Assembly (NCBI GenBank): GCA_009760855.2
Contig: WPIO01000061.1
Span: 1,679,501 to 1,743,500, forward strand
Source of the DNA: Cristatella mucedo
Lineage: Eukaryota > Bryozoa > Phylactolaemata > Cristatellidae
Direction of reading: 5' to 3'
DNA: 64,000 nucleotides
Below are positions 23,311 through 36,700 of this stretch, piece by piece (the first letter of the stretch is position 1; each line of letters starts with the position of its first letter). The notes under the pieces were generated by a model. The model was not told where the DNA came from. It did not search any database and saw only the letters and a program-made list of their open reading frames with translations. The position numbers were made by a program, and so were the translations under genes.

Positions 23311-24744
23311 AATCCTCATTTGAGGCATTGCTACAGTGGCGACGTAGAAACACATTTGCGGCAATCGAACCTCGGTTATGGATTTGTTAAATGACTTTCC
23401 CACGGAAATATTTTACTCTCGAAAAGTAATAGTTGCTTGCTGGAGACGTTAACAATAAATATTGCCCGTAGCATCAGTTAGGCTCATTTCAGGCGTGCCT
23501 GCAGTTTGTTGGCATGATCAAATGAATGCAATGCGGTGGACCATGCAACCACTACTTATTTCTTCCAAGCTGAGCTTGCCACGGGTGTTTTAAACAACTC
23601 ACATCTGGGCTCAATCCTTTTAACTGTTCAGAATCCGTAACATGCAAGGTAGCTTTGAGTTTTTTCATTCACATACAGTCTAATGCATTAATGCTGCAGA
23701 GGCTAAAACTATGCACATGAGTTATGCAGTCTTTATCGGTACCCAGTAAGCTCTCCTAAATTGCATGCAATTGTATAGCTTGCATGGCTTGTCACGTGAA
23801 AGTAGGCCTGCGTCCCATCGATTAGCCACGTGGAGTACTGCACACCATCAAAGAATACTACTACATTGTGATCGTTTCGCTTCACCCAGTTCGATGACTG
23901 TGACCAGCTATTATTATGATCACATCGATCGTTATCAGTTCCACTGCATTTCGCTCCTAAATACTATATAGGATTTCACTTCTTATTCAGCCGTGCATTC
24001 ATTCCGATACTAATTTTTCAGAGCAACATGATAATTTTAATTTTCCGAGCGATGCTTATGCAAACGGAGTGAGTAGGTCAGTGGCTTAGACTGAGTGGCG
24101 ATCGGCAGGAAGTACTTTTGTGTACTTCTCATTCTCGCCTGCTGATACGGAGTACGTCTGGTGTTTCTTATCCGTCGCAGAATTTTCTTCGAGATTCCGT
24201 AGTTCCTATGAAGCTTTTATGCGGAAACTGATGCACCTAAGGACGGTTTTTAGACTATCCACTTTTTTATTGACTGCAAAAAATTTGCGTGCCTATGGAC
24301 ATCTATTTGCTTACCACTTCGAGTTGGCTCCAGGAGTCGGCAATGCTGCTGTAAAAATGCAGTAGTAAGTGCGACATCTGTATTGTCTGCTACTAAAGCA
24401 GATGAAGTACGTGGGCGTGCACGGTGATAGTGTAAGCCGAAGTGTTAGCTGCTACGGAGTACTTGGTAATGAAAGTGGCTCATGAAGACCGGCGAGGAAT
24501 GACCGGAACCGCTCCCAAGCAACTTCGCTGACTAGAATAGATGTGACATTGCCAGCAACCTGCATGTCAAAAGCGCATATTTACATAGTTGCAATTGCAA
24601 ACCAGACAGTGCACAGAGGATACACAGGCAGTCAGAGAGTGAGTTCGTGAGATATCAGCACATGCACACAAGCAAATTTTAGCTCATTCAGCACTGCCAT
24701 ACTTCTGTCACATACCAACTCTTGCAAATCGCACATATGCAACA
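23311..24744. other. Intergenic/intronic, unassigned
   Basis: No repeat family recognised. An 81-codon open frame (24120-24365) has no recognised domain. It may contain earlier ORC5 intron or exon sequence, but I found no AAA+ Walker motif. Confidence 0.35.
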
Positions 24745-25300
24745 GCGAGCAATGAATGGCAATCGACAGCAATGGCCCCTGCAGATACCCCAACTCAAGG
24801 CAAATTCTCGAGAAATTGGCAGATCGAAGCCCCAAGTCTCACTAAATATAGCATTCCCCTGCGTCCAAACCGAAACCATGGCATTTTTAAAATGCTCAGC
24901 TCGTTCATTGTCAGCAATGCATGGCAATCCACAGCAGTGGTCGAGGGCCGATAGGGCAATCCATGGTAAGTTGAGAGAATTGGCTGCAAGAAATTGCCAC
25001 TCTCAGTCCGCGTAACATGTTACTGTGCAAGGGCAAAATTCTCACCCATTGTTGTCTTTAAAATAAGGGCATTGGCCAGGGGAAATACGTCTATTCATAA
25101 CGGTTCGTTATAAATGGACCGTAAGTTGCTGAGAGAAGCTCCACATTTTCTGGCGTATTGCCGCACACTGCATTGAAAGTGCTACCACATCCTTTTAAAC
25201 AATCGAGAACTCACAAGCGAGGGCAATGCACGGCAATCGACGGCAATGGCAGGCCTCTACTGAAATCTGTTTCCATTTGCTGGAAATCGGCTGTTCGAAG
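24745..25300. repeat. Three copies of a GGCAATCSACRGCAATGG module
   Basis: The motif GCAATGMAYGGCAATC followed by a GCARTGG word recurs at about 24750, 24918 and 25222. Each is followed by loosely similar sequence (GAAATTGGCAGATCGAAGC, GAATTGGCTGCAAGAAATTG, GGAAATCGGCTGTTCGAAGC). Sequence preceding copies two and three also matches. An imperfect local repeat of roughly 160-310-bp spacing. Confidence 0.5.
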
Positions 25301-25655
25301 CTATAATTATTATGCCAAATAACGATTCTGGCGCACATACTTTGAGCCCAGTGTGTGAGTCGATCTCGGGCAATGAATTGTTGTCGAAAATATAGGCCCG
25401 GGAATATACGGCAATCTGTGACGCCCTGTTACAATTACACACGGAACTGGTTGGAGAGCTTAAAACTGTTCTTGCTGAGGACAGGGCATCGTATTTTAAA
25501 TGCATCCACATCGGTCAGCCTTGTCAAGAACCTACAAACCAAGATACAATGAATAAACAACTGGCAGATAATGCATTTAAGTCAAAATTTCTCGACGATT
25601 CCCTTATTCTACAATAAGATATGAATCAGAAGTCAATGGAGTTGGCTCGATATGA

Positions 25656-25695
25656 AAAAATCGACGAATCGTCCACTTCCCAGACTATTCAAAAG
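25656..25695 (+). CDS. ORC5: ORC5 exon end (5' border unresolved)
   Basis: Reads RRIVHFPDYSK and a final G before donor AAAAG/GTATGG. The word FPDYS with a preceding hydrophobic strand is conserved in ORC5 just before the next exon's sequence, and the phase (one base, G) joins perfectly with AA-GAG of the exon at 25917, giving YSKEELFK. Upstream in the same frame a TGA lies at 25653-25655, and no AG acceptor lies between it and the match. So the 5' border is unexplained: a sequence error, an unusual splice site or a damaged gene. Confidence 0.5.
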
Positions 25696-25916
25696 GTATG
25701 GGCAGTAATTTTATTTGCACGTACCTATTCTGGACAAGTCTTGCTTATGTCAGTAACGTATCTGATTATGGTAATCTGGCTTTCCCAAGCATAATATCTC
25801 TTAGAGATTTGCCAACAACTGAGCTACAATAATTGGTTATGGTTGCTTCGCTCGACAGATTCGTAGCAGCTTGAAGCACACCTTCTGGACCACAGCTTTG
25901 GCGTTTTTCTTTGCAG

Positions 25917-26047
25917 AAGAGCTGTTTAAAACTATGGAGTGTGATCGTCCAGAGGAGTTTCCACCGGCTTTTTATTCAAACTATGTCCGCATCATTGTCA
26001 ATGTTTTCTACATTGTCACCCGAAGTCGGCAGGAGCTCCGCTACATG
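25917..26047 (+). CDS. ORC5: Origin recognition complex subunit 5, middle exon
   Basis: A 131-bp exon with a strong acceptor (GTTTTTCTTTGCAG) and donor (ATG/GTGAGT). It reads EELFKTMECDRPEEFPPAFY, then SNYVRIIVNVFYIVTRSRQE and LRYM. In ORC5 proteins the same order appears: K-I-L-x-x-D-H-P-x-E-Y, F-Y-x-x-Y-I-x-I-L, V-F-Y-x-V-x-R, E-L-R. This region lies just after the AAA+ core of ORC5, a subunit of the six-protein complex that marks replication origins. Phase 1 at the start, phase 0 at the end. It joins the exon at 34855. Confidence 0.82.
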
Positions 26048-26104
26048 GTGAGTATCAAGAAGAAGCGACATCGACTTCTGATTCGGGAAGCACCAGTTGC
26101 CGAG

Positions 26105-26695
26105 TGAGAGTCTACATCACACCACTTCTTGCCAACCTGCACTGGCTACCAGTCAAGCAACGAATTGACTTCAAGGTTTTGTCGCTCATTTTTAGGTCAC
26201 TTCATTCTTTGGCTCCAGCCTATCTCTCAGATCTACTCCCCCACCAGGCTAAGCATCGTACCACCAGCTTTTAGGAATCCAACAGTCTACTAATACTTCG
26301 CACAAACCTCAAATGCTTTGGAGACCGTGCATTTAGTTTGTATGCTCCAAAAGCTTGGAACTTCCTCCCGACTTGCGTCAGAACATCCCCTGACTTGACC
26401 ACATTTAAAAAGAACGTCAAAACACACCTATTTAGGACAGCATTTAATGGGTCCCTGAGATTCGTCCTTCATGTGCTTATTCGTGCTGACAGCGTGCATG
26501 CTGCCACTAAAAACGTATGCATGCTGACCCTGTACATGTCACCCCTAACCATGTAATACATGTTGTTTGTTCATCAAGCATGATATTACTCACCATTCAA
26601 TTGCATTTCCCTTTGCAGCAAATTTAAAGGCGAATAGAAACAGAGCTCTGACGGCGCTTTATCAAGTGCATTATTGTTATTAGTATTATGAGTGT
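26105..26695 (+). mobile_element. LINE-A, C-terminal part to tail
   Basis: Plus-strand, 5'-truncated copy from the [20 protein letters not shown] equivalent to the stem-loop and ATT tail (about 26620-26692), with stops. It lies in the ORC5 intron only about 60 bp after the donor. Confidence 0.88.
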
Positions 26696-27299
26696 CATTG
26701 GAAGGCTTACTGCATGCATTTGAAACTGGTATGCCTTTGTCCATTTTGATGCTTGAATATTAATATCACCGCTAAGGCCCTTTAACTAGTCTTGCAAGTA
26801 TGCCTAGCAGCGCTTGCTTTGTACAGGATCATTAGTGCTGCATTTTGGACTTTTATGCCACGATGCCAAGCAATGGCAGTAAAATTTTGCATTCTTGCTA
26901 ACAATAGTCATTTGTGCTAGGATCATACAGTATGTCACTTGCCCAAATTGCAATTAGCCCGAGATGAGATTTCGTGAGCTAGCGGTTATGATCTTGCTAA
27001 CACAAAGATCTTGAAAGGCATTTCAAAATGCCTATACACTGCCTGTAATTCACAACAAAGTGACAGAGCCTTTTGCAGTTACGGCTGACTCTCATGGTGC
27101 AGTTAAAGCTAGATCTTAACCTTTTAGTGAAAACAATAATTATAATATAGTTTGAATTGCAGTCTAACCATACTATATTTCTTTCTCGGAACTTTATTGG
27201 CTTAAAGGAAATATGTCAACTGATTAGTAATGATGACTTGTTGTAGCACATAGAATCACAAAAGTACTGTTCATGTAGATTAAGCCTACCTTCAACCTC
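26696..27299. other. Intronic AT-rich sequence
   Basis: Within the ORC5 intron. No exon or repeat recognised. Confidence 0.45.
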
Positions 27300-27720
27300 C
27301 TTTAGTGTGCTCTATCAGTCGTCTCCCCATTCCATTTCACTAAAGTAAAATCTTTTGATAGTCAGGCCTTCAGTTCTTACACGCCGAAAGTCTGGAACTA
27401 GCTTCTGGGTTCTGTCACCGCTTAAGTCTTGACTAAAGGCAGACTCATCTGGTGTGCTCAGCTTTTCCTGTGCCCCATTGAACTTGTCTTTGCTGTTCTT
27501 ATATGCTTTGGATCATTTTCTCTGCCTGATTTAGTGCATGTTACAAGCTATGATCCCCCTTGCATTTGCATGCTGGTCTAAGCATGAACCTGTATGCTTT
27601 TGAATGCTTTCTAAGCATGATGTAAATGTTGCCATTAGCTTTTGTTTGTTGCTTCTCGCATCGATAGATTTTTTCTTGTGACACTGTACAACGATTTGTT
27701 ATTACTTTTATAATTATAAA
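27300..27720 (+). mobile_element. Old LINE C-terminal remnant
   Basis: Fits the LINE pattern F-S-S-Y-T-P-K-V-W-N (AGTTCTTACACGCCGAAAGTCTGGAAC at 27371-27397) followed by a decayed 3' UTR with GCATGCTGGTCTAAGC-like words. More diverged than the LINE-A copies; probably a related older family. Confidence 0.5.
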
Positions 27721-28329
27721 CAAGCAAATTCTTGAGAGACAAATGGGTTCTTAGCTTTAAGTTATAAAGTCGAGAGAGGTCATGATATCAATCAGTAGAG
27801 AGTTGCGGGCTTTAGGGAGATAGGTATAAAAGGCGTGGTAACGTTAAGATTTTGAGGTGGGCTAGAGGTGCACATAAACAACCAGAATCGTGGAGCAGGT
27901 AGACTAAGGGGAAGTCTAGAAAAAGTACATAAGTTTGCATAGCTAAACTTGAGCAAGACAAGAAAATGACCAACATGATTGGCAAAGCCTTAAAGTCGAT
28001 TCACCGCAGCCCGTGCATATCGATGGAAATAACAATAATCGATAACAATAATAATAATAATAATAGTCGATGGAAACATGGAAATAATTTGCTATCTGTG
28101 AAGTCCTGGTCAAAGACCACTAGCTGTAGAATGTTTAGCTCTTTTTTTGTATAATCGCAAAGGCACAAAAACTTGCTAAGGGAGTTTCAGGTGTCTAGAC
28201 AGGAAGTGAAAACGCATGTTCTACCTTCTCTGTGGTAATATTGTTGAGATTGTTTAAAATATCCTCTGAGTCACCAATGCGAGTGTATAACGAATGAACG
28301 GAGAGATGTTGACTTGAATTACATTTCTA
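27721..28329. other. Intronic, short AAT repeats
   Basis: Contains a small (AAT)n at 28043-28062 that may be a lone LINE-A tail in minus orientation; otherwise unassigned. Confidence 0.4.
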
Positions 28330-29210
28330 ATGTATTGTGCTAGATCTCTCGCCGTTCGATAGCACTGATTACCAACTCATTGTTGAGTGCCTATCTTCTC
28401 CCATGGGCATCACTAGCTTTCAACCATCACAATTTAGGTTCATTGTTGGTTGAAGATCAGGGTATAGGTGTCAATGGCCAGCAGTCATTTAGTGAATTTT
28501 TGAAATATTGGGTACCCCAGCGATATATTTTAGGTCTACTTACTTTTTAAATATATGCTCTTCTTCTCACCGATTTAGCCACTAATCGGAGTTTGACCTC
28601 TCAGAGCTAGGAAGATGGTAAAACTGTAGCTCTGCTTTGATCTCCTTTTGTTTTTCTTCAAGTAATTAAAACTCTCCCAATTCCCTAGCAGCTTGTATTG
28701 TAGACTTACGTTCTTGGATGGCCACGAAGTTCTCAAACTGAATTACGTTAAAAATTAACTTTAAAGTTATGCAAAACTGGTGTAAAGCAAAAGCTAAGCA
28801 GACTTGCCCTCAGAATTGGTTTGGCCACCATGTCATTATGCTGCTCCTTGCTGGAATCTGGGAGTTCTATTCCAAAAAGACCTGTCACTAGATGACCATG
28901 TCAGCTGCACAGTCAAGTCTGCCTACTTGAATCTAAATGTCATTGCGAAACTTCGGGCATGCGTTGGTAAGTGTACCACAACAAAATCGGCATCTAGGCC
29001 TCTCTTGTCATTAACCGTGCAAGTGCCACCTTACACCTTTTCTCTCCTATCTACGCTCATCCTCCACCAAGCAGTGTATGGCCATCAAGGCCCTGCCACT
29101 CTTTTAGGTCCGTTGATCGATTGTCTGTAGCTAACCTCTTCGAAATTCCTTAAACGTCTGATTTCCCTTGTTCTATCAACTCCTCTGACCTAAGTCCGAT
29201 CCTTGTGCCT
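28330..29210 (+). mobile_element. Diverged LINE, RT to C-terminal
   Basis: Plus-strand remnant with the equivalents of the RT motif region (ATTACCAACTCATTGTTGAG, GGGTACCCCAGCG) and a clearer downstream stretch at 28850-28990 reading LGVLFQKDLSLDDHVSCTVK and SAYLNL. Degenerate. Related to LINE-A but from an older branch. Confidence 0.65.
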
Positions 29211-30272
29211 TTAACTATAATAATGATAATAATAATAATACTAATGCATTTACGCAGTTTCCAAGAGAATTAAATCTCTTTCCAGGCACTTTTATTTGCT
29301 ATCGAGAAAGCGTGATCAAACTATTAGTGATAGCATGCTCGATGTCAAAAGAATAAAATCGTTAGACGTGACATGCACAGGGTCAGCGTACAAATACGGC
29401 TAGTGGCAGCATGCACAGTGTCAGCACGCAAAAGCACACAAACGACAAATCATATGGACACACTAAATGTCGTGATAAATAGATGCGTTTGCAGGGACTG
29501 AGTTACATGCTTAGGGAGCATATGAACTAAAGGGACGGTCTCCATAGGATTTGAGGTCCGTACGAAGTTAAGGTAAACGATTTGATTCAGAAAAAGCTGG
29601 TGGTACGATGCCTAGGCTGTGGTAGAGTAGATCTGATAGGTAGGCTGGAGCAAAGAATGAAGGGACCTAAAATTGAGTGACAAAACCTTTAAGCCGATGC
29701 CTTGCTTGACTGGAAGACAGTGCAAGTCGATGAGAAGTGGTGTGGCATGGCAACTTCAATACTCACGAAAGAAAAGCCTGGCTGCTAAGTTGTGCACCAA
29801 CAGTAAGCACCTGATTGCTCAGGCCGGCCGACCAGCAAGCAGTAAGTTACAGAATTTGAGAAGAGATGTCACAAATGCATGGGCCAATTTGGATGTAGTG
29901 TCCCTGTCTAAGCAAGGCCGAATTTGAGCAATGTTGTGCAGCAATGTACCCAGACTTGACTGTGGAGACAATGTGGTCATCTGATGAAAGGTCAATATGG
30001 AACAGGACACCTAGATTTTGTGCATATTCAACAAGGGACTGTTGGCTGAGCTTATTTTATGTAAGGTTTTCCAATTTCTTAATTACACTAGATTAGTTGC
30101 TTTGCCTAGAACTGATAAGTTGGTTTTATCAATATTCAGTTTAAGGACGTTTGCTACCATTCATATCATCCATGTGCAAACGTCATCAATACTTGCAGTG
30201 TTGGGGTTGTGAGAGTTTCATGTGCTGGAGAGCTGGGAAGGATAAAAGCAAAGGTACAACTGAGTGTCAAAT

Positions 30273-31190
30273 GACGATAAAACTGAACTGCTGCTCACAG
30301 GACACCCTAAGCGTGTGGCTAGATTAAAAGGCTTTGCTATTCTAATAGGTGATGCTATTGTGCGACCTTCACCACGTGCTCGTAATTTAAGTGTCGTGTT
30401 CGACAGCTGCCTTAATTACAAAAGCTTCATTCAGAAGACTGCCTCTATAGCTAGCCATCACATCCGATCCCTATCCAAGATTAGGAGCTGTCTCCCACAG
30501 TGGCTTGCAAAAAATTTAACCAGCTCTTTAGTTCTGTCTCAGCTTGATTATTGTAATTCCCCTTTGGCTGGGCTGCCAAAGAAAGCTTTTATGCCACTAC
30601 AGCTGACTATGAATATGGCTGCAAGGCTAGTCTCCAAGTCCCAGCGTTTTGAGCACGTGTCTTCTTTGCTGAAAGAGCTAGGATGGTTGCCGTTTGAGCG
30701 ATGGTTACAGATCAAAGTTCTTACACTGACCCACAAGGCCCGCCACGGCTTGGCTCCTTCTCACCTGGCTGAACTTCTACATCAGTTTCAGCCTGTTCGT
30801 GCCCTGAGGTCCTGTGTGGACAATACATTAGCTGTCCCATTCCTCCGCCTAAAGACAGTTGGCGACAGAAGCTTTAGCTCTGCAGGTCCTAGACTGTGGA
30901 ACTCGCTTCCACAATTCTTACGCAACGACATCTACTCTCCTACTGCCGACTTTGGCACATCTTTTTCAGCGGTCTTGAGCTCCTACTTGTATGCTACTCA
31001 CTACCTCAACTGCTCTCCTGACTCTGCTATGCTTCCCACTTTCTCTTTGTTGCGTGAGACGAAGTCTGTTGGCTACCGAATGCGTACCGAAAGCCGCTTA
31101 GGCTGTGAGGGGGCTACACAAAACTCTCCTGTGTAACACCCACATGGTCTTTATGACTTTGTGGAGTTACAGACGGAGATACATTGCATT
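30273..31190 (+). mobile_element. LINE-B, 5'-truncated, open C-terminal frame
   Basis: Inserted in antisense to its LINE-A host between AAAT (30269-30272) and AAAT (31191-31194); part of this word may belong to the element. A 290-codon frame ends at 31136: NDDKTELLL, SCLNYKSFIQKTASIASHHI, LVLSQLDYCN, AARLVSKSQRFEHVSSLLKE, GDRSFSSAGPRLWNSLPQFL and SFSAVLSSYLYATHYLN. This is the C-terminal half of a CR1/L2-type ORF2, after the YADD motif. The 3' UTR ends with GGAGATACATTGCATT. Confidence 0.9.
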
Positions 31191-32299
31191 AAATCTGCAT
31201 AGAAGTAAAAACTTCGATTGTGCCTGGCAGTCACATCGGAAAGAGGAAGACTACGAATCGTGAAAAGAGCAGCCCAAGCTCAGAGCCCTGAGATACACCG
31301 TACTTCAGTGATTCGTCGGACGGTCTTTGTCTGTTCGCATCAATGCTCTGGAGTCTCTCACTGAGATAGGACCTGAACCATTGCAATGCTATGCCAGTGA
31401 TGCCAGGGCGATATGATAGGCGCTCGAGAAGAACTAGGATCGAAAGCTGCCAAAAGATCGAGAAAAACAGCAGAGACACTCTACCCATGTCTCCATTCCT
31501 AAGTAGGTCGTTGTACACTCTAAGCAATGCTGAATCCGTGGAGTAATTAGCTCTAAAGCCAGACTGGAACTTGCTAGCAAAGTTTGAAGTTTCAATATTT
31601 GAGTTCAGCCGGTCTGCCACTACCCTTTCCAGTATCTTTAATAGGAATGGTAGAAGGGAGACTGGGCGGTAATTGCTCAAGTTCTCTTGGTCTAGTGTTG
31701 CTTTCTTGAGAACTGGCCTCACTACAGCTTTTTTGAAAGGTGTTGGGACATATTCCAAGGCTAATGACATTTTTAATGTTATTTATGCATGGCAGCAACA
31801 GATTCAAGCAACGCAGAAGCCGGACAGTAGGACAGGGTCTAGATGACTAGCTGTCTTCTGTGATTGGGATTTGAACTTCTGGATGAGCTCACTCTAGGCC
31901 TCCTTGAATGAAGGCATTGAGGTGTTGCACGGAACTGTGGGACATGAGTTCAGACTAGATGCTTCTAGCTTAAAGCCGAATTCTCTGATCTTATGCATCG
32001 TATTGACTATGAAGCTAGAGAAGCAATTAGAAAGATCACCGCAAGGTTAGCTAGGTCAGGAGCTAACCTGGTAGCAGATAAGGAGATGGTTGATGGTAGA
32101 CATCCGCATTTATGGGTTGTTTATTCGTGATTTAACAATTGGCGTCATCTACAGTAGTCCTTGTATATCTGTCGATGGACGGTTGGTGTGTATCTTTAGC
32201 TTAGAAAGCTTAACTAGTTTAATGTCTGCGGTAAGCTATAAGCTATCTGATTAAGGGCTCACCGTGCACTTAGTCAGACGCAAATTCGTCGAATACGTC

Positions 32300-33123
32300 T
32301 GCACTGGTGCAGCTCTCAGCTTAGCAGCGATGCGAGCCCTTGCCTTAGAGGGTGGGGGGGGGGGGGTCGACTAGGGCGCCTAGTACAGACCCAGCTCCTG
32401 ACTCACCTAGCTCAGGTTAGAATGGAGCTTTATGCAGGCGATGCGGTTAGGAGATGGAGCGACTAATGTGGTTGTCTTAGCGGGTTCGACTTGGACAGCT
32501 AGTACAAGCCTGACTCCTGGTCTACCCGCTAAAGTTAGAATGAAGCCTGGTGCAGACGTTGCGGTCAGGATGTGCACCGACTAATATGCTGAAGTAGAAA
32601 TAGCAGCGGCGCGCGAGGTCAGGAGTTGAAAGGAGAGAGAATATAATGAGACGAGTGACAGAGCTTAGGAGACAGCTTGGGTGGTCGAGCAGAGACTACG
32701 CCCCGAGAGCTCAGGGCTGCAGCTTGGGAGTCGAGGCGAGACTACGCTTCAAGAGCACGAGAGGCAAACCTACGACGACGGACAGCTAAGTGCAACTTAG
32801 ACTTCGCAGTTGTGTTCTGCCGGCTACTCAGTTAGCTGCTCGTATCTTGGGGTGCTGTAGCAACCCGCCTTCGCAATTGCTAGCGACGCGTGCATAGGTT
32901 AGTGTATTATACCCGGGCTTCGGGAGTTCGTGCAGTTAACTCCGTCGGTCCGGTACGCGCCGCGTAAAGCGCTTGCACCGGCGCGTAACCACTACCAACA
33001 GGCCCACAATAAACTGTTGCTTTCGGCACCCAGCTGTGGCCGCCTGTGTTTTAACCGCACTGCAGCACTGCATCACACAGTCCACCGGCAGAGAACCGGG
33101 GGACGAACCTCTACGCGGTTACA
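32300..33123 (+). mobile_element. Solo LTR nested in LINE-A
   Basis: An 824-bp block starting TGCACTGG and ending GGTTACA (5'-TG...CA-3'), flanked by the 4-bp duplication CGTC (32296-32299 and 33124-33127). The host LINE-A is continuous across it. Inside: a 13-base G run (32354-32366), two imperfect direct repeats of about 118 bp (from 32364 and 32482), a TATAAT-like word near 32641 and AATAAA at 33008-33013. No internal coding region, so most likely an LTR-LTR recombination product. Gypsy- or BEL-like origin cannot be decided. Confidence 0.75.
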
Positions 33124-33469
33124 CGTCAGCTAGTGTCTTGTTGTAGCATTCAATCAAGGATGACAGGTCGGAAGGGGAGGTGGAGCAGCAGGGACAAAGA
33201 AGGTATTCTTATATTCTTTTGAGGACAGCATCGATTTAAAGGGTCTTGATTGAGGTTTTGCGATTTACCAGTGACTTAAGATTCGGAGGAGGGTAAACAT
33301 TGTAGACTAAATGAGATCTGCATGAGGTCAGATAAGCAAAGTTTAGTGATAATATGGGATGATAGTATACAGTTGTAGGAGAAAATGGTATCGGTGCATG
33401 ACCCTCGATGTGTAACTAATCTCATATCTTTGAGAGAGTGTTATTATTGACCTAAAACCTTGAACTCTT

Positions 33470-33725
33470 TATCAGCTGACATCACGACATCCCTCTGATT
33501 TGACCAATATCGTAATGAGTAGCTAAACAGCCACGCACTCCTTGCAGTATTTTCTCCGGCGAATATGCTTATGCATGCATGCATGCTGGATCTGTGCAAC
33601 AAATTATCACTGACCAGTTGACGTGCTTCCTTTTCAGCACATGTGTACAGTTTCTAGAATGTATTTAGTTCTCGCAAGGCATTGTACAAACTAATTAGCT
33701 TTATCATTATTGTAATTTGTATCTA
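33470..33725 (+). mobile_element. placeholder
   Basis: placeholder. Confidence 0.
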
Positions 33726-36700
33726 TGCTTGTCCACCTTTTGAAAATATATGTAGCTTTCAATAAATTTAGACTAGAAAAGGATTGAGTTATGTGTGTGA
33801 AAGAATGCTGGAAGAATCTCGAGAAATGTTCCCAGATCTTATAGTGTTGATCCATGATTCAATTGCACATGTCAGTTTGTTCGATACGTAATGGTCTTCA
33901 TACCTTTTGGGTATTCTTTGCTGTCTGTCTTTGTCACTGTGTGTGTCTCATGTAATCTCTTTGTATCTGTCTTGGGCTGTCTCTACTCCTCCTCTAGTGG
34001 TTATACCATGGCTTGGTTAGGTACGGACTAGGTAATTCCGTTGTTTTCTACGACATTTGTCCCGAGGTCGGTGGTTTCAATCCTGCAGTGGGCGATCGCG
34101 GTGGTGCTAGTCATTAAGACTCTTCTGCTGCCATACAAAATGAGGCTGTTAAATCAGCTAATATTTTTTAATGCACTGCTAGATCTGAGACTCAAATTAA
34201 TTTTCTGTGGTCGTAAGATGCATTTACTCGAAGTATGCACCACATTACCACGATAACCTAAGTAGGTCCTCGTCGTCGTCCTTGGTGTTGCTTCTCTTGC
34301 CTGGAATGTTAAGGACTACAATTTAAATGGTCCAGTAAAACAGCTCGTGCCGGAAAAAATCTTACAGGGTTGCACCACGGGTGTGCAAAGTATTGGTAGC
34401 CGACTCGGTTATGCAGTTGGATGAGAACTGTACTTTCAGGCTTACAGTAGCTGTCTATCTCAATACAGCTGATGCTGAAATTTGTTGGTTTTTAAATCAG
34501 GCTATGTAGTCGGTCTTGACGCTTCACTTTGCCTCACTCAGTTTTGCTGTAGGATGCTGGCCTAAGCCTGATCCTATTTGTTTGCTTATGCATACCTGAT
34601 ACCGTGCATGACACTAAGACTTGATTCTGTGACAGGGAGCTGTAAAGCACCCGGGTAGAGACTAGGTTCTCCTAGGGCTCTATACAAATGACCTGAAAAC
34701 TATAAATTATAGTCCAAGTATTATAACCTGAGCGGTTGCTTCTGCTGAAGCTGCTATAGGTCATGTCTAGTCTGCACCCACATCTCATGCAAAACAGGCA
34801 CAAGCTTGTATTAGGTTTTGCATATCCCTTACATCTGCTTGTCATTTGTTTCAGGCTGCTATGAATTTTGCAAAATATTCTGAGCCGGTTCGTAAAGGTG
34901 AAGCAGAAGTGACCAACTTGAGGCTCTTGTGGAAACATGCAGAGCCATACTTTCGGGCATCCATGCGTACGGTCTACGTGCGGGAGCTGTCGAGGTAAGG
35001 AGATGCCTGTTGATGCTCATTCTTGATTCAGGTGGGTCGTGCACCAGCACCGCTTAACCCCTGCTGGGCCACTATCACCTGCTCAGAGGGTAGTGGGATG
35101 CTTATTCTTTTCGTGTAACCAAATCGATGAATGCGGTTCAGGTCTAGGGCAAAGGCTTGCTCATTTGTGCCGCACCAAACTGGCTTTTGCTGGTGTGATC
35201 CCCGATGCTGATGCATGATAAAATGCTGCAGACTATCATTGGCTACACGATGAGTGAGAGGCCTGCCTGTGCTGGTTCGGCTGGGCGTGGTGACTCAACA
35301 AAGAATTGCTAGCAGACGTGGCAGTCTTTGAGTCAGGAGAGCAGTTGAGGTAGTGAGAAGCATGGAAGTAGCAGCTGAGAACCGCTGAAAAGGATAAGCC
35401 ATATTCGCCAGCAGTCGAGTAGTTGTCGTTGTATAAGAATTTCGGAAACGAATTCCACAATCTAGGATCTGCAGAGCTAAAGCTTCTGTTGCCAACGGTC
35501 TAGTAAGTTGGTTGTATCATCATTTAGTTTAAAATATTCTGCTGCGGTCAGTGCAACGTCAGCAGTATATGCTGCAAAGCAGTTGAGTTTGAGGAACTAG
35601 AAGGTAGGGAGTGATCAAAGCATATTTTTATCACAAGCCTGTGTTGTATGTGTTTGTATGTCCACGTGCTTTTTTTATACCACTTTTTGTGTTGATCTGA
35701 GGGCAATTCTCGCGGCTGCGAAGTTGCTACCCTATACTGATATGCACTGATTTGAAATGGTATGCATTAATCCCATAAAGTGACAAGGATTTTTACAATG
35801 GCAGGCCACAGCGGCTGAAATGGGCTGTTGTCTTCCGGGCCCCTCTTTCTTGAGACGGGGGGGGGAGGGGTTAATATAGTTGTATATTACTCTAGGCGAA
35901 CCTGCTACCTTACTAGGCATGTTTATAGTCTGGAAAGGAAGCATGTCGATTGAATTGTGTTGAATGATCTCGCCAGTTTTTTTGCGTGTAAGCATATACA
36001 GGGCAATTCATAGCACTGAACAATTATCTGAAGCAATTGCATATTTTACTTCTTGCAGCCTCTACCTTTTAGCTTAACTTTAAGGAGTGATTGATTTAGC
36101 TCCAGTTAGTCTCGGTATTAGTACAATAGCCTCCGACTAAAATCGTTTTTGGTGAGCAAGAGCCCAGAGGTGTGATTCCTACCAACTTGCAGCCAACGAG
36201 GGGCTTGTATGACATGACCTTCCCCACTCTCGGGTATCACCATTGTTCACACCAGCATGCCTGGCTGTTTCACCTTCACGATAGCATCCAGTGCCAGCCA
36301 TCGAAGCACTTTCTGCCGTGATGTTAGGTGAATGACCTTATTCCTTATATTAGCTAACGGCTCTCCGGAATTTACTTTGGCAGTGTAGGCACCGGATCTC
36401 TCATGCTGGTCGCAATGCAGCTTGTTTTCTTGGCAGTTCGAATTTTAAGTTTAGCAACAGTTTTTTTGTATGCTAAAAAGGATGGACATTGATCAGTGAT
36501 GTATCTGCATACCACGATTCCTGCATCCCCTCTTAATGAAATTTTCTTGGAAATTTGGTTTCGTTTGTAGAACTCCAGTAAATGGAAGAAGTCCAAAAGC
36601 CTTGGCAAGAAACAGAGAGTAAGTAAAAGTCCAAGGTAATTTTACTATAATTTCAATTGGTAGCACCTGGTAGTTGTTAGAAGTTTCTTGGTGCTCTGCT

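Larger units (their letters stand above)
29215..33425 (-). mobile_element. LINE-A, long composite copy (host of LINE-B and LTR)
   Basis: Minus-strand LINE-A with its tail at 29219-29255, C-terminal part to about 30270, then LINE-B (30273-31190). RT follows with a readable frame 31231-31770 ([37 protein letters not shown]), then the linker to 32299, a solo LTR (32300-33123), and the linker/endonuclease border to about 33425. At the linker-RT junction (about 31810) it reads Cys instead of the TGA found in two other copies. It occupies much of the ORC5 intron. Confidence 0.88.
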